A DNA stretch of 64,000 nt from Bryobacterales bacterium (GTDB taxonomy: Bacteria > Acidobacteriota > Terriglobia > Bryobacterales > Bryobacteraceae). The position numbers and the translations under genes are program-made. Position 1 is the first letter of the stretch. The number at the start of each line of letters is the position of its first letter. The stretch is taken from assembly GCA_016713735.1 (NCBI GenBank), contig JADJOP010000007.1:1-64000 (forward strand), given 5' to 3'. The notes beneath the pieces were generated by a model. That model saw only the letters and a list, made by a program, of their open reading frames with translations. It was not told the DNA's origin and did not search any database. This document shows, in pieces, positions 39,121 to 48,419 of the stretch.

Positions 39121-39330
39121 GAACAGCCGCAGCAATGGATCCAGATTAGCAAGCAGGACCACGCGCGGCCAGAGCCGTTGAAGAGCGGGGGAGACATTCA
39201 CTACCGGAACTCGGAAGCGCCGAGTGCGCACTGCGGCGCTCAGCCCGCAGGAGTGGTGTCAAAAAACTTTGCGCCGGCGGAATCCTGGGCACGGCTCGTG
39301 GCTCTCTCTCAGCAGAAGGAGACAAACAGT

Positions 39331-39528
39331 ATGTTCAACAGGAATGAAGGCGGCCTGGACCGCGCGGTTCGGATTCTGGCAGGGCTTGGCGGACTGGCCA
39401 TGACGCAGGTGGGTCCGCAAACGGCCTGGGGTTACATTGGCATCGTGCCGCTCATCACTGGGCTGGCCGGGACATGTCCCTTGTATTCTGTGTTCGGATG
39501 GAACACTTGCCCGCTGAGGAAGAGCTAG
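39331..39528 (+). CDS. DUF2892 (YgaP-like) small inner-membrane protein
   Basis: This 65-residue protein starts with MFNRNEGGLDRAVRILAGLG and ends with GTCPLYSVFGWNTCPL, the DUF2892 pattern. It forms two short membrane helices. The ATG follows AAGGAG at ideal spacing. DUF2892 domains often accompany rhodanese or redox proteins. The next gene, an ECF sigma factor, begins inside its 3' end (31-base overlap). Confidence 0.88.
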   Translation: MFNRNEGGLDRAVRILAGLGGLAMTQVGPQTAWGYIGIVPLITGLAGTCPLYSVFGWNTCPLRKS

Positions 39529-40238
39529 CCCCAGGCAGCCGCTTTGCGGCCTATCGTCCCGCGCTGATGGCCTACGCCCGCTGCCTGGCCGGTTCGGTAT
39601 CGGACGCGGAGGACCTGGTGCAGGCGACGCTGCTGGCGGCGATCGAACACGCGGGCCAGCTTGCGCACGCCGATGATCCGCGGCCGTGGCTGTTCACGAT
39701 CCTTCGTAATCGCTTCCATCGCGGGGCACGGCAGCGTGAGGTGGTGATCAGTGATGGAGAGTGGGCCGATCTGGCGGTGGGCGCGGGGTGGGCGGCGCGT
39801 TTGCCCGACCCCTTCGCCCAGGCAGCGGCCCTGGAGCGGACGAAGCAATTGGAAGCCGCGTTTCTCATTCTGGAGGGCGAGGACCGGGAGATTCTGCTTT
39901 TGCGCGACATCGAAGAGATGAGCGGCGAGCAGACCGCGGATCTGCTCGGGCTTACGCTCCCGGCCATGAAGAGCCGGCTGCATCGCGCCCGGATGCGGTT
40001 GCTGGCGGCGATGAGACGGGCCGAGGCGGTGGGGCCGGGCAAGTCGCTCGCACTGTCGTGCCTCGAGGTGCTGCAATGCCTGCCGCACTACGCTGACCGG
40101 TCGCTGTCGCCGGAGGGCAAGATCGCCGTCGAACGACATGTGGCGGAGTGCCAGGCGTGCGCCCATTTTGGCCGCCGATACGCGGAACTCCTGCAGGCCT
40201 TGCCGGTGCTTGGCCACGGCGGGGGAACCGGCGCGTGA
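39498..40238 (+). CDS. ECF sigma factor with fused C-terminal zinc-finger domain
   Basis: The 246-residue protein has sigma region 2 (SVSDAEDLVQATLLAAIEHA, PRPWLFTILRNRFHRGARQR) and region 4 (DREILLLRDIEEMSGEQTAD, LPAMKSRLHRARMRLLAA). A C-terminal extension ends in RHVAECQACAHFGRRYAEL, a zf-HC2-type Zn motif usually found in separate anti-sigma factors. The start ATG 39498 lies within the DUF2892 gene, indicating coupling. No separate anti-sigma gene follows, so the fused finger may provide autoinhibition or metal/redox sensing. Confidence 0.85.
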   Translation: MEHLPAEEELAPGSRFAAYRPALMAYARCLAGSVSDAEDLVQATLLAAIEHAGQLAHADDPRPWLFTILRNRFHRGARQREVVISDGEWADLAVGAGWAARLPDPFAQAAALERTKQLEAAFLILEGEDREILLLRDIEEMSGEQTADLLGLTLPAMKSRLHRARMRLLAAMRRAEAVGPGKSLALSCLEVLQCLPHYADRSLSPEGKIAVERHVAECQACAHFGRRYAELLQALPVLGHGGGTGA

Positions 40239-40393
40239 GGCGCCCACGGTGGTGTCAGCCACCTTAGGACGCTGTTGCCGATCTCGCGTCGAGCTTCCAG
40301 TGATGGAGCGCCGACGCCGATTGCGGCCCGGAGGTGGGACTGCGTAATAGACTGGAGCGCGGCGACACATACATTCGGGAGGGGTTTCGCACA

Positions 40394-41388
40394 GTGGAGA
40401 ATGATGCAGCTGGGTTTGTGCTCGACGCCGGGGCGGTGGGGACGATTGAGGAGCAAATGCGGATGCTGGGCTGGGACGCCGGGGGAGGGCTGGTTTCTAC
40501 CGAGCGGGTGGGCGACGGGAATATGAACATGACGGTGCGGGTGCGCGCACGGGGGCGAGTTTCGTTCTGAAGCAGGCGCTACCGTGGGTGGTGAAGTATC
40601 CGCAGATTCCGGCGCCGGTGGAGCGGGCGGAGGTGGAGGCGGCGTTCTATGGGGCCGTGGGCGGGGTGGCGGAGGTGTCGCGGAGGATGCCGCGGTTGCG
40701 GGGATTCGATGGGGAGTCGCACCTGCTGTGGCTGGAGGACATGGGCGAGGGCAGCGACTTGACGCATTTGTACCGGACCGGAGAGTTCACCGTGGAGGAG
40801 TGCGCGGAGCTGACGCGGTACCTCGTGGAGTTACACCGGGTGGAGGTGACGGCGAGTGAGGCGCTTGTGTTTCAGAACCGGGCGATGCGGGCGCTGAACC
40901 ACGAGCATCAGTACGATTTTCCGCTGCGGGCAGGGAACGGGCTGGATCTGGAGCGGATCACGCCGGGGCTGGCGCAGGAGGCGGAGAGGCTGCAGCGGGA
41001 CAGGACGTACTGCGCGCGGGTGGCGGAGTTGGGGAGGCTGTATCTGGCCGATGGCACGGTGCTGGTGCATGGAGACTACTTTCCGGGGAGCTGGCTGCGA
41101 GGGGAGGATGGGATCGCGGTGATCGACCCGGAGTTCTGTTTTCTGGGGATGGCGGAGTATGACCTTGGCGTATTCGTGGCGCACCTGGAACTGATGGGTG
41201 CGGGGGGGCATGGCGCGCTTGTGCGGGAGGTTTATGGCGAAGGGGTGGACTGGCGGCTGGCGCGGGCGTTCGCGGGGGCGGAGTTGATGCGGAGGTTGAT
41301 CGGCGTGGCGCAGCTTCCGCTGGCGGCTGGTCTGGCGGCGAAACGGGGATGGTTGGAGTTGTCGAGGGAGTGGGTATGCGCGGCGTAG
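40394..41388 (+). CDS. methylthioribose-kinase-like sugar kinase, one frameshift
   Basis: The N-terminal part reads ERVGDGNMNMTVRVRARG, the nucleotide-binding loop of MtnK-like kinases. It then needs a one-base correction in the G5 run near 40550 to continue as SFVLKQALPWVVKYPQIP. Later motifs are VLVHGDYFPGSWL and VIDPEFCFLGMAEYDLG, the catalytic HGD and metal-binding DPEF of the family. The start is uncertain; GTG 40394 follows GGGAGGGG. It overlaps the nucleoside-hydrolase gene by 13 bases. A pathway of nucleoside cleavage followed by sugar phosphorylation is plausible. Confidence 0.78.
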
Positions 41389-44037
41389 TGCTGTGTGTGT
41401 GGATGGTGGGAGTGGCTTGGGCGCAGACGCGCGTGCCGGTGTGGATCGATACCGATCCGTCGGTGGCGCGGGGCGGCAAAGAGGTGGATGACGGGATCGC
41501 GTTGCTGCAGGCGTTCGCGTCGCCGGAGCTGGAGATTCGCGGGGTGAGCATTGTGTTCGGCAATGCGGATCTGGCGGCGGCGAGCAGGATTGGGCGCGAG
41601 ATTGTGGGGAGGTTCGGGCCGGAGGGGCTGTCGGTTCACGACGGGGCGGCGGGGAGTAGCGAACTAGGGAAGGAGACGGCGGCGAGCCGGGCGCTGGCGG
41701 CGGAGTTGAGGCGGGGGCCGCTGACGGTGTTGGCGCTGGGTCCGGCGACGAACGTAGCGACGGTGGTGCGGCGGCATCCGGAACTGGTGGGGCGAATTGA
41801 GCGGGTGGTGGCGGTGGCAGGTCGGCGGCCGGGGCAGAGTTTCCGGGCGGGGCCGAAGCAGAAGACGCCGTTTCGCGATTTGAATTTCGAGTTGGATGCG
41901 GAGGCGTTTCGCGTGTTGCTGGCGGCGCGTGTGCCGCTGGTGCTGGCGCCGTGGGAGATTTCCTCGGGCGTGTGGGTGACGCGCGGGGATTTGGAGAAAG
42001 CAGCGAAGCGGAATGCGGGGATGGAGTGGATGCTGCCGGCGCTGCTGGACTGGATTGAGTTGTGGAAGCGGGAGTTTGGCGCGGAGGGTTTCAATCCGTT
42101 TGATGCGCTGGCGGTGGGATATCTGGTGAAGCCGGAAACGCTTGAGTGCTCGCCGATGCGGGCGCGGGTGGAAGAAGCGGCGGACGACACGGGGACGGCT
42201 GTTCGCAAGCCATATCTGCTGGTGGAGGCGGCGTGGGGCGGTGGCGATGAGGTGACGTACTGCTCACTGGCAACGCCGGAGTTTAAGAGCGATTTGTTGC
42301 GGCGGTTGAGCGGGAGCGGCGTTGATGCCGGCACGCTGGGAGCGGTGCGGCTGCTGTTCTGGGTGGCGAGTTTTTATCCACTGTATATGGCGGCGCAGGT
42401 GTGGATCTGGGTGGCGCCGGCGTACATGTTGCATTGGCTGGCAGGGGCGGAGGTGGGGCCGTTCAGAGTGGATCCGCTGTTTGTGTCGGCGGGCGCGCGG
42501 GGAGGCTCGGGCGCGGGTGGGTGGTTTGGGCAGCAGGGGATGGCGGCGGCGATGGGTGTGGCGGCGTGGGTGGTGCTGGGCTTTGCGCGGAGACGGTGGC
42601 CCGATGTGGCGGGGCGGGCGCTGGCGCTGGTTGGGTTCGTTTTGTGCGGGAACTGGTTGGTTGCCATGTTCTTCCGGGGAGGCTTGCTGGGCCGGGGCGT
42701 GTGGGCCGGGTTGGCGGGAATGGTGCTGGTGGTGGTGGGAGCGCGGTGGGCGGCGGCGACGGTGGCGGGAGGGTATTGGAAGCGGGCGGGGATGGTGGCG
42801 GTGGGGTTGGCGGGACCGGCGGCGTTGTTGCCCGTGCTGCTTGGCGGCGGGGGGAGAGCCTGGATGATTGCCGCTGCGGCGGGCGTGCTGCTGGTGGGAT
42901 CGGCGATGGTGTTTCGATTGAGAGTGGTGGTAGGGGAGGTGCGGGCAGGCTGGGCGGTGGTTGGGGCGGTGGCGTCGGTCCTCATGTTTGGGATGCTGCG
43001 TCAGGGGCGCGAGTGGCAGGCGGCACAGCGCGAGGCCGAAGTGAAGCGCGTGCTGGCGGAGTTGCCGAGGCCGGAGGAGGGCGCGCCGTTTCCGAAGTTG
43101 TACTTTCATCGCGGGGTGAATTTCACGGCGAATGGATATGGGTATGAGTCGGAGCAGGCGCGGACGTTGCTGCGGCGGCTGCCGGAGTATGGGATTCGGT
43201 CGATCGCGGTGGTGCCGTATGGCGGGATGGACCGGGGGACGATGCGGATGGCGCCGGCGCGGGCGGGGTCGTGGGAGAGCGATGCGGGGGTGGAGATCAT
43301 TGCGGCCACGGCGCGCGGGCTGGGCATGAAGGTGATGTTGAAGCCGCATGTGTGGCGACCTGCAGGGGGATCAGCCGCTCACGGGGCAACAGCGCGAGTT
43401 GTGGTTTCGGGAGTATGGCGTGTTTGTGGAGCACTACGCGCGAATGGCGAAACGGATCCATGCGGACACGTTTTGCATTGGGGTGGAGTTTGGGCCGTTG
43501 ACGGAGGATGAGGCGCAATGGCGCGCGTTGGTTGCGCGGGTGCGGGCGATCTATGCGGGGCCGCTGGTGTATGCGGCGAACTTTGGGAAGGAGTTTGAGT
43601 CGATCCGGTTTTGGGATGCGCTCGACTACATCGGGCTGGACAATTACTACCCGCTGCCGGATGACTATTCGGCGGCGGCGATTGTGGAGAAGGTGGAGCG
43701 GGTGGCGAAGCAATATGGGAAGCCGGTGTTGTTGACTGAGGCCGGGTATTCGTCGGCGGTGGGGTCGCATCGGACGCCGTGGGCGGATCATCCGCCGAGC
43801 CCGGTATCGATGGAGGAGCAGGTGAAGTCGTATGAGGCGATCTTCGCGGGGTTTTCGGAGAAGCCCTGGTTTGCAGGCGTTTACTGGTGGAAGATTGAGA
43901 CCGATGGCGTGGGCGGGCCTGCGGACAACAGTATGGTGCCGTGGGGGAAGCCGGCGATGGAGACGCTGAAGAAGTGGTATGGGCTGCCTGATGATTTCGT
44001 TCGCGGCTATGAGGAGTGGGTGGGGACGGTTCGTTAG
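41376..44037 (+). CDS. nucleoside hydrolase - membrane domain - GH113-like fusion, one frameshift
   Basis: After a signal peptide (VVLCVWMVGVAWAQ) comes an inosine-uridine-type nucleoside hydrolase (VWIDTDPSVARGGKEVDDG, residues about 20-320). About six or more membrane helices follow (about 335-575, for example LVGFVLCGNWLVAMFF, LAGMVLVVVGARWAA). The last part is a GH113-like TIM barrel (YFHRGVNFTANGYGYES, AVVPYGG, MKVMLKPHVW, then FCIGVEFGPLTEDEAQWRAL, DYIGLDNYYPLP, KPVLLTEAGYSS). The frame shifts at about 43355, inside the barrel, where PHVW should continue as GDLQGDQPL. The start ATG 41376 follows GAGGGAG. I know of no characterised protein with this architecture. Confidence 0.75.
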
Positions 44038-44136
44038 GGCGTGGGGCTGGCGGGGAGCGGAGGCAGCGATGTCCGTGGCCAATCACGGCAAGGTCTTCTA
44101 GCGGGCGGCACAGAGGGTGAGGACAAGGCCGTTGGG

Positions 44137-45534
44137 CTAAGCCCCATACTGTTCACTTAATGATCCTGATGCGTTCGGCGACATTGAGGCGGGTACGAGC
44201 GTTGCCTCTTTCGTGGTCGCAGCGGATAGTTGCTCATTTTGCGCTTCACGCCACGCGGGTTGACCCGGTTGCGGCTGGAACTGACGCTCTTGCAGAATTT
44301 CGTCGAGGATCGCCTTATGCAGGGCTTTCCAGTGCCGAGGGGGGAAAGCGACGGCGCGGGCCATGCGCCGTTGGACCACGCGCACGGAGTGCAAGAACGA
44401 GAGCCGGTCGGGGTCCTCGCCGGCTTGCAAGGCAGCCTCGTGCATCAAGCCGCGGATGGCAAAGTGGGCCATGAGCAGGCCCCAGAACTCTTGTTCCACC
44501 AACTCGGGCGTCTTGCTGCGGAGGACGATTTGGGCTCCACGCAGATGGGTCTTGAGTTCATCCAGCGCGGTTTCAATCTCCCAGCGCTCATGGTAGAGCG
44601 CGGCCAGTTCTTTGGCCGGAGCCTGGGCCGGATCCAGGATGGTGGTGATCAACTGGTAGAGCGGTTCGGCATCCCGGACATCTTTCAGGCAATAATCGAT
44701 CACACGGACCATGATTGCCTCACGCTGGTTCCGGCGATCCGAAGTCGAGCGGTAAATGCGGCTGAGATAGGAGCCGTCGGGCAGACGCCGGTCAATCTCC
44801 AGACGGGCATTCCGGCGGGCACGCCACAACAAATCCGCACCGCTGCGTGCCGCCGTTCGCCAAAGTTTGTAGCTGGGGAAGAACCGGTCGGCCAAGCACA
44901 GCATGCCCTTGCTCAGCGCGGGCACGACGTCCTCAGCCAGGGTGAGTTCATCGGTGGCATACCGGCTCACTCGCGCCGCCCACAAGACATGCGTACCGTT
45001 CTCCAGCAGCGCAACGAAGCGGATCTTGGGGAACGCACTGGAGCCGCGACTGGCGCCGGGACGCCCAAAAGCCTTGTCGTTTTCCACCGTGTCGGCGGTG
45101 TCCAACGTGCTGCCGTCTAGACTGACCAATCGCCACTGGCGATACCAGGCGCCCTTGGTTTGCTTCGTCGCGATCGGGGCCACGATGGCCTCATACAGGT
45201 GCCGGAGGGGTTCCGGTCCCAGACGGCTGCGGGCCTGCGAGATGCCCGACTTGCCGGCCACCTTCACGGCAGCCGATGGATCCAGCAACCACTGCACACC
45301 CTCCAGCAGGCAGCGCAGCACCTCGCGGTAGGAGGAACGCATATACAACGCCAGGGCGATAACGTAATAGACCACAACATGAGCCGGCAAATCACGTTCG
45401 CGCTCGCTGGCGCGCCCGGTTTGCCGCAGTGCCGCGTCTACAGTCTGTCGCGGAAAAAACTTGGCAATCACACCCAAACTGATGTAGTCGGTGATGCGGC
45501 TGCCAGCAGGCAAAGTTGCAACGGTTCGGGCCAT
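44137..45534 (-). CDS. IS4-like transposase (DDE)
   Basis: The 465-residue transposase begins MARTVATLPAGSRITDY (start 45534 after GGAGG). It has the first catalytic Asp in VSLDGSTLDTAD, the second in MLCLADRFFPSY, and the IS4-group Y-x2-R-W-E-x-E signature in YHERWEIETALDELK carrying the Glu. The reading frame runs through the left terminal inverted repeat (LSEQYGA) and uses a TAG located in the flanking CTAAG copy. It is otherwise full length and intact. Confidence 0.93.
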   Translation of the reverse strand: MARTVATLPAGSRITDYISLGVIAKFFPRQTVDAALRQTGRASERERDLPAHVVVYYVIALALYMRSSYREVLRCLLEGVQWLLDPSAAVKVAGKSGISQARSRLGPEPLRHLYEAIVAPIATKQTKGAWYRQWRLVSLDGSTLDTADTVENDKAFGRPGASRGSSAFPKIRFVALLENGTHVLWAARVSRYATDELTLAEDVVPALSKGMLCLADRFFPSYKLWRTAARSGADLLWRARRNARLEIDRRLPDGSYLSRIYRSTSDRRNQREAIMVRVIDYCLKDVRDAEPLYQLITTILDPAQAPAKELAALYHERWEIETALDELKTHLRGAQIVLRSKTPELVEQEFWGLLMAHFAIRGLMHEAALQAGEDPDRLSFLHSVRVVQRRMARAVAFPPRHWKALHKAILDEILQERQFQPQPGQPAWREAQNEQLSAATTKEATLVPASMSPNASGSLSEQYGA

Positions 45535-45597
45535 TCCCGGGGCCTCCCACCCCAAACAGAATAGCATGGAAATGTTGTTAAGTGAACAGTATTGGGT
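44142..45597 (-). mobile_element. complete IS4-like insertion sequence
   Basis: Perfect 15-base inverted repeats, TTAAGTGAACAGTAT at 45578-45592 and its complement at 44146-44160, extend imperfectly to about 19 bases. The flanks carry CTAAG at 44137-44141 and 45598-45602, a candidate 5-base target duplication. IS4 members often make longer duplications, so exact ends are uncertain by a few bases. It carries a single transposase gene. Confidence 0.85.
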
Positions 45598-45830
45598 CTA
45601 AGCCAACTGGAACTGATCGAAGTGAACCATCCGAAACCGAAGGAGGTGGAAGTTGGCGCCGCCACGGTCGCCAGCGATGGCTTCGACGGTGATCGATTCG
45701 CGGAGTCAGTAGGTCGGGCGGTTGCGCATCTCAGAACCTCGGCTGGCGCGTTTGGGAGGGTTGTGAGAAGCCGGGCGGCAGGTGGGGATGGCTGGGATGG
45801 AGAGGGCGGCTCAGGCCGCGGCGCGGTACT

Positions 45831-46587
45831 GGCGAGGTAGCCTCCGGCGATGGAGGCAAGCATGGCGAGGCCGTGAAAGACGAGAAGGTGGCCGGATTCG
45901 TGATCGGGGCAGGAAATCTGGAGGGCGAGGAGAGCTACCGTGCCGCCGAAGGCGCCGATGAGGGTTCCGGTGAGGGGCCAATTGAGCGGGTAACCACGAC
46001 GAGCGAAGGAGAAGGTGATGGCTGAGGTGAGCAGGGCGATCATGATGCCGCCGGAGAGGCAGGCAATGCCCTCGGCGAAGAAATGCTGCTGGGGATAAGC
46101 GTCAAAGAGGAAGACCACCAGGGAAGCGAAGCCGAGAGGGAGCAGAAGAAGCGGCGCGAGCGCAGGGACGAATGAGCGCAGCCGGGCGGAGGGTGACGTT
46201 GAGGCTCAGCGCCGCGAGGATGACGATGGCGGCAAACAGGGCGCCGAGACTGAGCGACTGCACAAGGGAGAGAGCCCGCCATCCTTGCGCTCCCAGAGTC
46301 AGCATGTGGAGGCCGGCCATTGCGACGGCGAAGGCGATGGCGCCGGTGACCACCGCGGGAGTTGAGGGCAGCGGACGAACGGGCTTCAGGTCGGCATGGA
46401 TGAGAGTGCGCACGCGCGCGGCGGCTTCGCTGCCGAGGGCGGGATCCGGCGAGGGGGACTCGGCCCAGCGGAGGAGTTCATCGCAGCGCCCGCAGGTGCG
46501 GAGGTGATCGCTCACGGCGGCGATCTGTTTCAATTCGGCGATGGGAGTTCCCTCACTGAGGAGGCGGTCGACATCAGCGCAGGTCAT
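45831..46587 (-). CDS. NrsF-like (DUF1109) membrane anti-sigma factor, one frameshift
   Basis: An N-terminal zinc-finger-like motif (SDHLRTCGRCDELLRW) is followed by about six membrane helices. The DUF1109-type block LLALQISCPDHESGHLLVFH, with its Cys between the last helices, closes the conserved part. The frame shifts near 46165: NVTLRP should continue as RSFVPALAPLLLLPLGFASL. The start overlaps the sigma gene stop by 14 bases. In Caulobacter NrsF holds SigF inactive and both control bufferin operons (established); the same role here is inference. The C-terminus is uncertain, because the frame runs on into the IS4-like element. Confidence 0.72.
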
Positions 46588-47209
46588 CGGAATTCTCTCC
46601 CTTCCCTTGGCGCAAGCCCAGCGCCTGACGGATGGACTGGTAGGCGCGATAGGCCTTTTGCTTGACGGCGGCTGTGGTGGATCCGGTGGCGCGCGCGACC
46701 TCGTCGACGCTCATGCCGCTCACCTTGAGCATGAGGAGCACCTCGCGCTGAGCTTCGGGCAGAGATTGCATGGCGGCGAGGACGGTATTGGCTTCGAGGC
46801 GGTTTTCCATGGCGGAGCGGGGGTCAGCCTGGGGATGGCGATCGATGGCGTCGATGCTGGATTCACGGCCGGAGGTTCGCTGCCAGCGGCGATACTGATC
46901 GACGCGGGTGTGGCGGGCGATGGCGAGGACCCAGGGCAGGACGGGATCGCCGGGGCGGTAGGTGTGGCGGGCGCGGTGGATGCGGAGCCAGCATTCCTGC
47001 AGGAGGTCTTCGACGAGACGGGCGTTCCCGGTGAGGGCGTAGTAGAAGCGGGTGAGGATGGGATGGAGGCGGGCGACGAGTTCATCGGCGGCGGCGGGGT
47101 CAGCCTGCTGGTAGCGAGACATGAGGCCGGAGAGGATTTCGGAGGACTCTCTCCTGTATTCCGCGTCCGGTTCCGCCGATGCTTGCTGGGCCTCTTCGGG
47201 GTTGGTCAT
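46574..47209 (-). CDS. ECF sigma factor paired with the NrsF-like protein
   Basis: The 211-residue sigma factor has region 2 (NARLVEDLLQECWLRIHRAR, LPWVLAIARHTRVDQYRRW) and region 4 (LPEAQREVLLMLKVSGMSVD, STTAAVKQKAYRAYQSIRQA). The start MTNPEEAQQ at 47209 is chosen for length; a longer in-frame start adds unlike sequence. It overlaps the NrsF-like gene. Caulobacter SigF, which governs copper-induced bufferin genes, also pairs with a DUF1109 protein, so this sigma is a candidate regulator of the buf locus 4 kb away. Confidence 0.88.
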   Translation of the reverse strand: MTNPEEAQQASAEPDAEYRRESSEILSGLMSRYQQADPAAADELVARLHPILTRFYYALTGNARLVEDLLQECWLRIHRARHTYRPGDPVLPWVLAIARHTRVDQYRRWQRTSGRESSIDAIDRHPQADPRSAMENRLEANTVLAAMQSLPEAQREVLLMLKVSGMSVDEVARATGSTTAAVKQKAYRAYQSIRQALGLRQGKGENSDDLR

Positions 47210-47317
47210 GGGGGGATCGCTCGACGGCCACGCCGGCAGGGCCACCTTTAGAGTGTGCACTGTAGACCATGACGTGGGCAAGGGAGCGAAGATTCCGGTT
47301 TGGGCCATCGTCGATGC

Positions 47318-48410
47318 TCAGATTAGCGGCCTAGCCGTGGAGGCGGGCTGGATTTGGATGAGGATAGACTCCTGCGGGTCGTGGTGGCTCTTGTTCTCCA
47401 GACGCAGAACGCCGCGGGGGCAGACTTCGGCGCAGAGACCGCAGCCGACGCAGGAAGCGCGGGTGAAGCTCTTGCCGGCCTGGGCGTAGGAGCGGACGTC
47501 GATGCCCATTTCGCAGTACTTCGAGCACATGCCGCAGGAGATGCACATGTTCTCCTTCACGGTGATGCGGTAGCGGCCGAATTTCTGTACGAGGCCGAGC
47601 AGGGCGGCCATGGGGCAGAAGAAGCGGCACCAGAGGCGCGTGCCGCCGAGGGGATAGAGGCCGACGCCGACCACGCCGGCGAGCATCGAGGAGACGATGA
47701 GTCCATAGAAGGACTGGAAGCCAACGGTGAAGCGGGCGAGTTCGGGATGGCTTTTGCCCGCGCCCCAACTGATGAAGAGCAGGGCGGTAAGGAGGAGGCT
47801 GGTTCCGAGCACGGTGTGGATGGTGATTTTCTCGATCTTCCAGGAGGTCGACGATTTGTCTGAGAGGTGACGCCAGGGTTCGCCGAAGGTGTTAGCGAGG
47901 CCGCCGCAGCCGCAGATCCAGGAGCAGTACCAGCGCTTGCCGAAGAAGGCGGCGAAGATGGGGACCATGAGCGCGGAACCAAGGAAGCTATAGAGGATGA
48001 AGGGCAGCGGCAGGGAGAAGATGTAGGACGGCGTGAGGTAGTCCATCTTCAAGGGCCACAGGTAGCTGAAGTAGTACTCGGGTTGGTGGAGGAACTTGAG
48101 CAGGTGGGGGGATGGAGAAGGCGAAGGTGGCCTGGACGAAGATGACGACCGAGGTACGGACGATCTGGTAGCGGTTGTGGCGGTATTTGCGGATCACCCA
48201 GAGTCCGCCGGCGGTGACGGCGAGGGTGTAGAGGAGGCCGTAGAGGGTCCACTTGCTATCGAGCCCGATGGCGCGGGCGGGGGGTGTGAACCATTCGGTG
48301 AAATAGAGCACGAGGTAGAAGGCGGTGAGCAGGGCGCTGAGGAGCCATGCGGTGATGCCGCGGTTCTTGACGTCGTGGAGGAGCCAGTGGGCGTTGCCGG
48401 CTTTGATCAT
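47318..48410 (-). CDS. NapH/NosR-like membrane polyferredoxin, one frameshift
   Basis: The protein has membrane helices, cysteine motifs WYCSWICGCGG and WCRFFCPMAAL typical of NapH/NosR-type electron carriers, and two 4Fe-4S clusters (CISCGMCSKYCEMGI and CVGCGLCAEVCPRGV). The N-terminal frame (48410 to about 48110) shifts in a C6 run: FAFSIPP should read FSIPHLLKFLHQPEYYFSYL. Correcting one C gives about 364 residues. It lies nine bases after the FAD oxidoreductase gene, so electrons probably pass between the two. Confidence 0.82.
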
Positions 48411-48419
48411 GGTGATTCC

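Noticed and set aside
40568..40570. UGA in the MtnK-like gene as a second Sec codon
   Set aside because: Homology resumes in another frame (SFVLKQALP), so this is a frameshift in a G run, not recoding.
45592..45840. A + strand gene next to the IS4-like element
   Set aside because: It begins in the IS end and has no domain or ribosome site; a minus-strand coding remnant there is equally possible.
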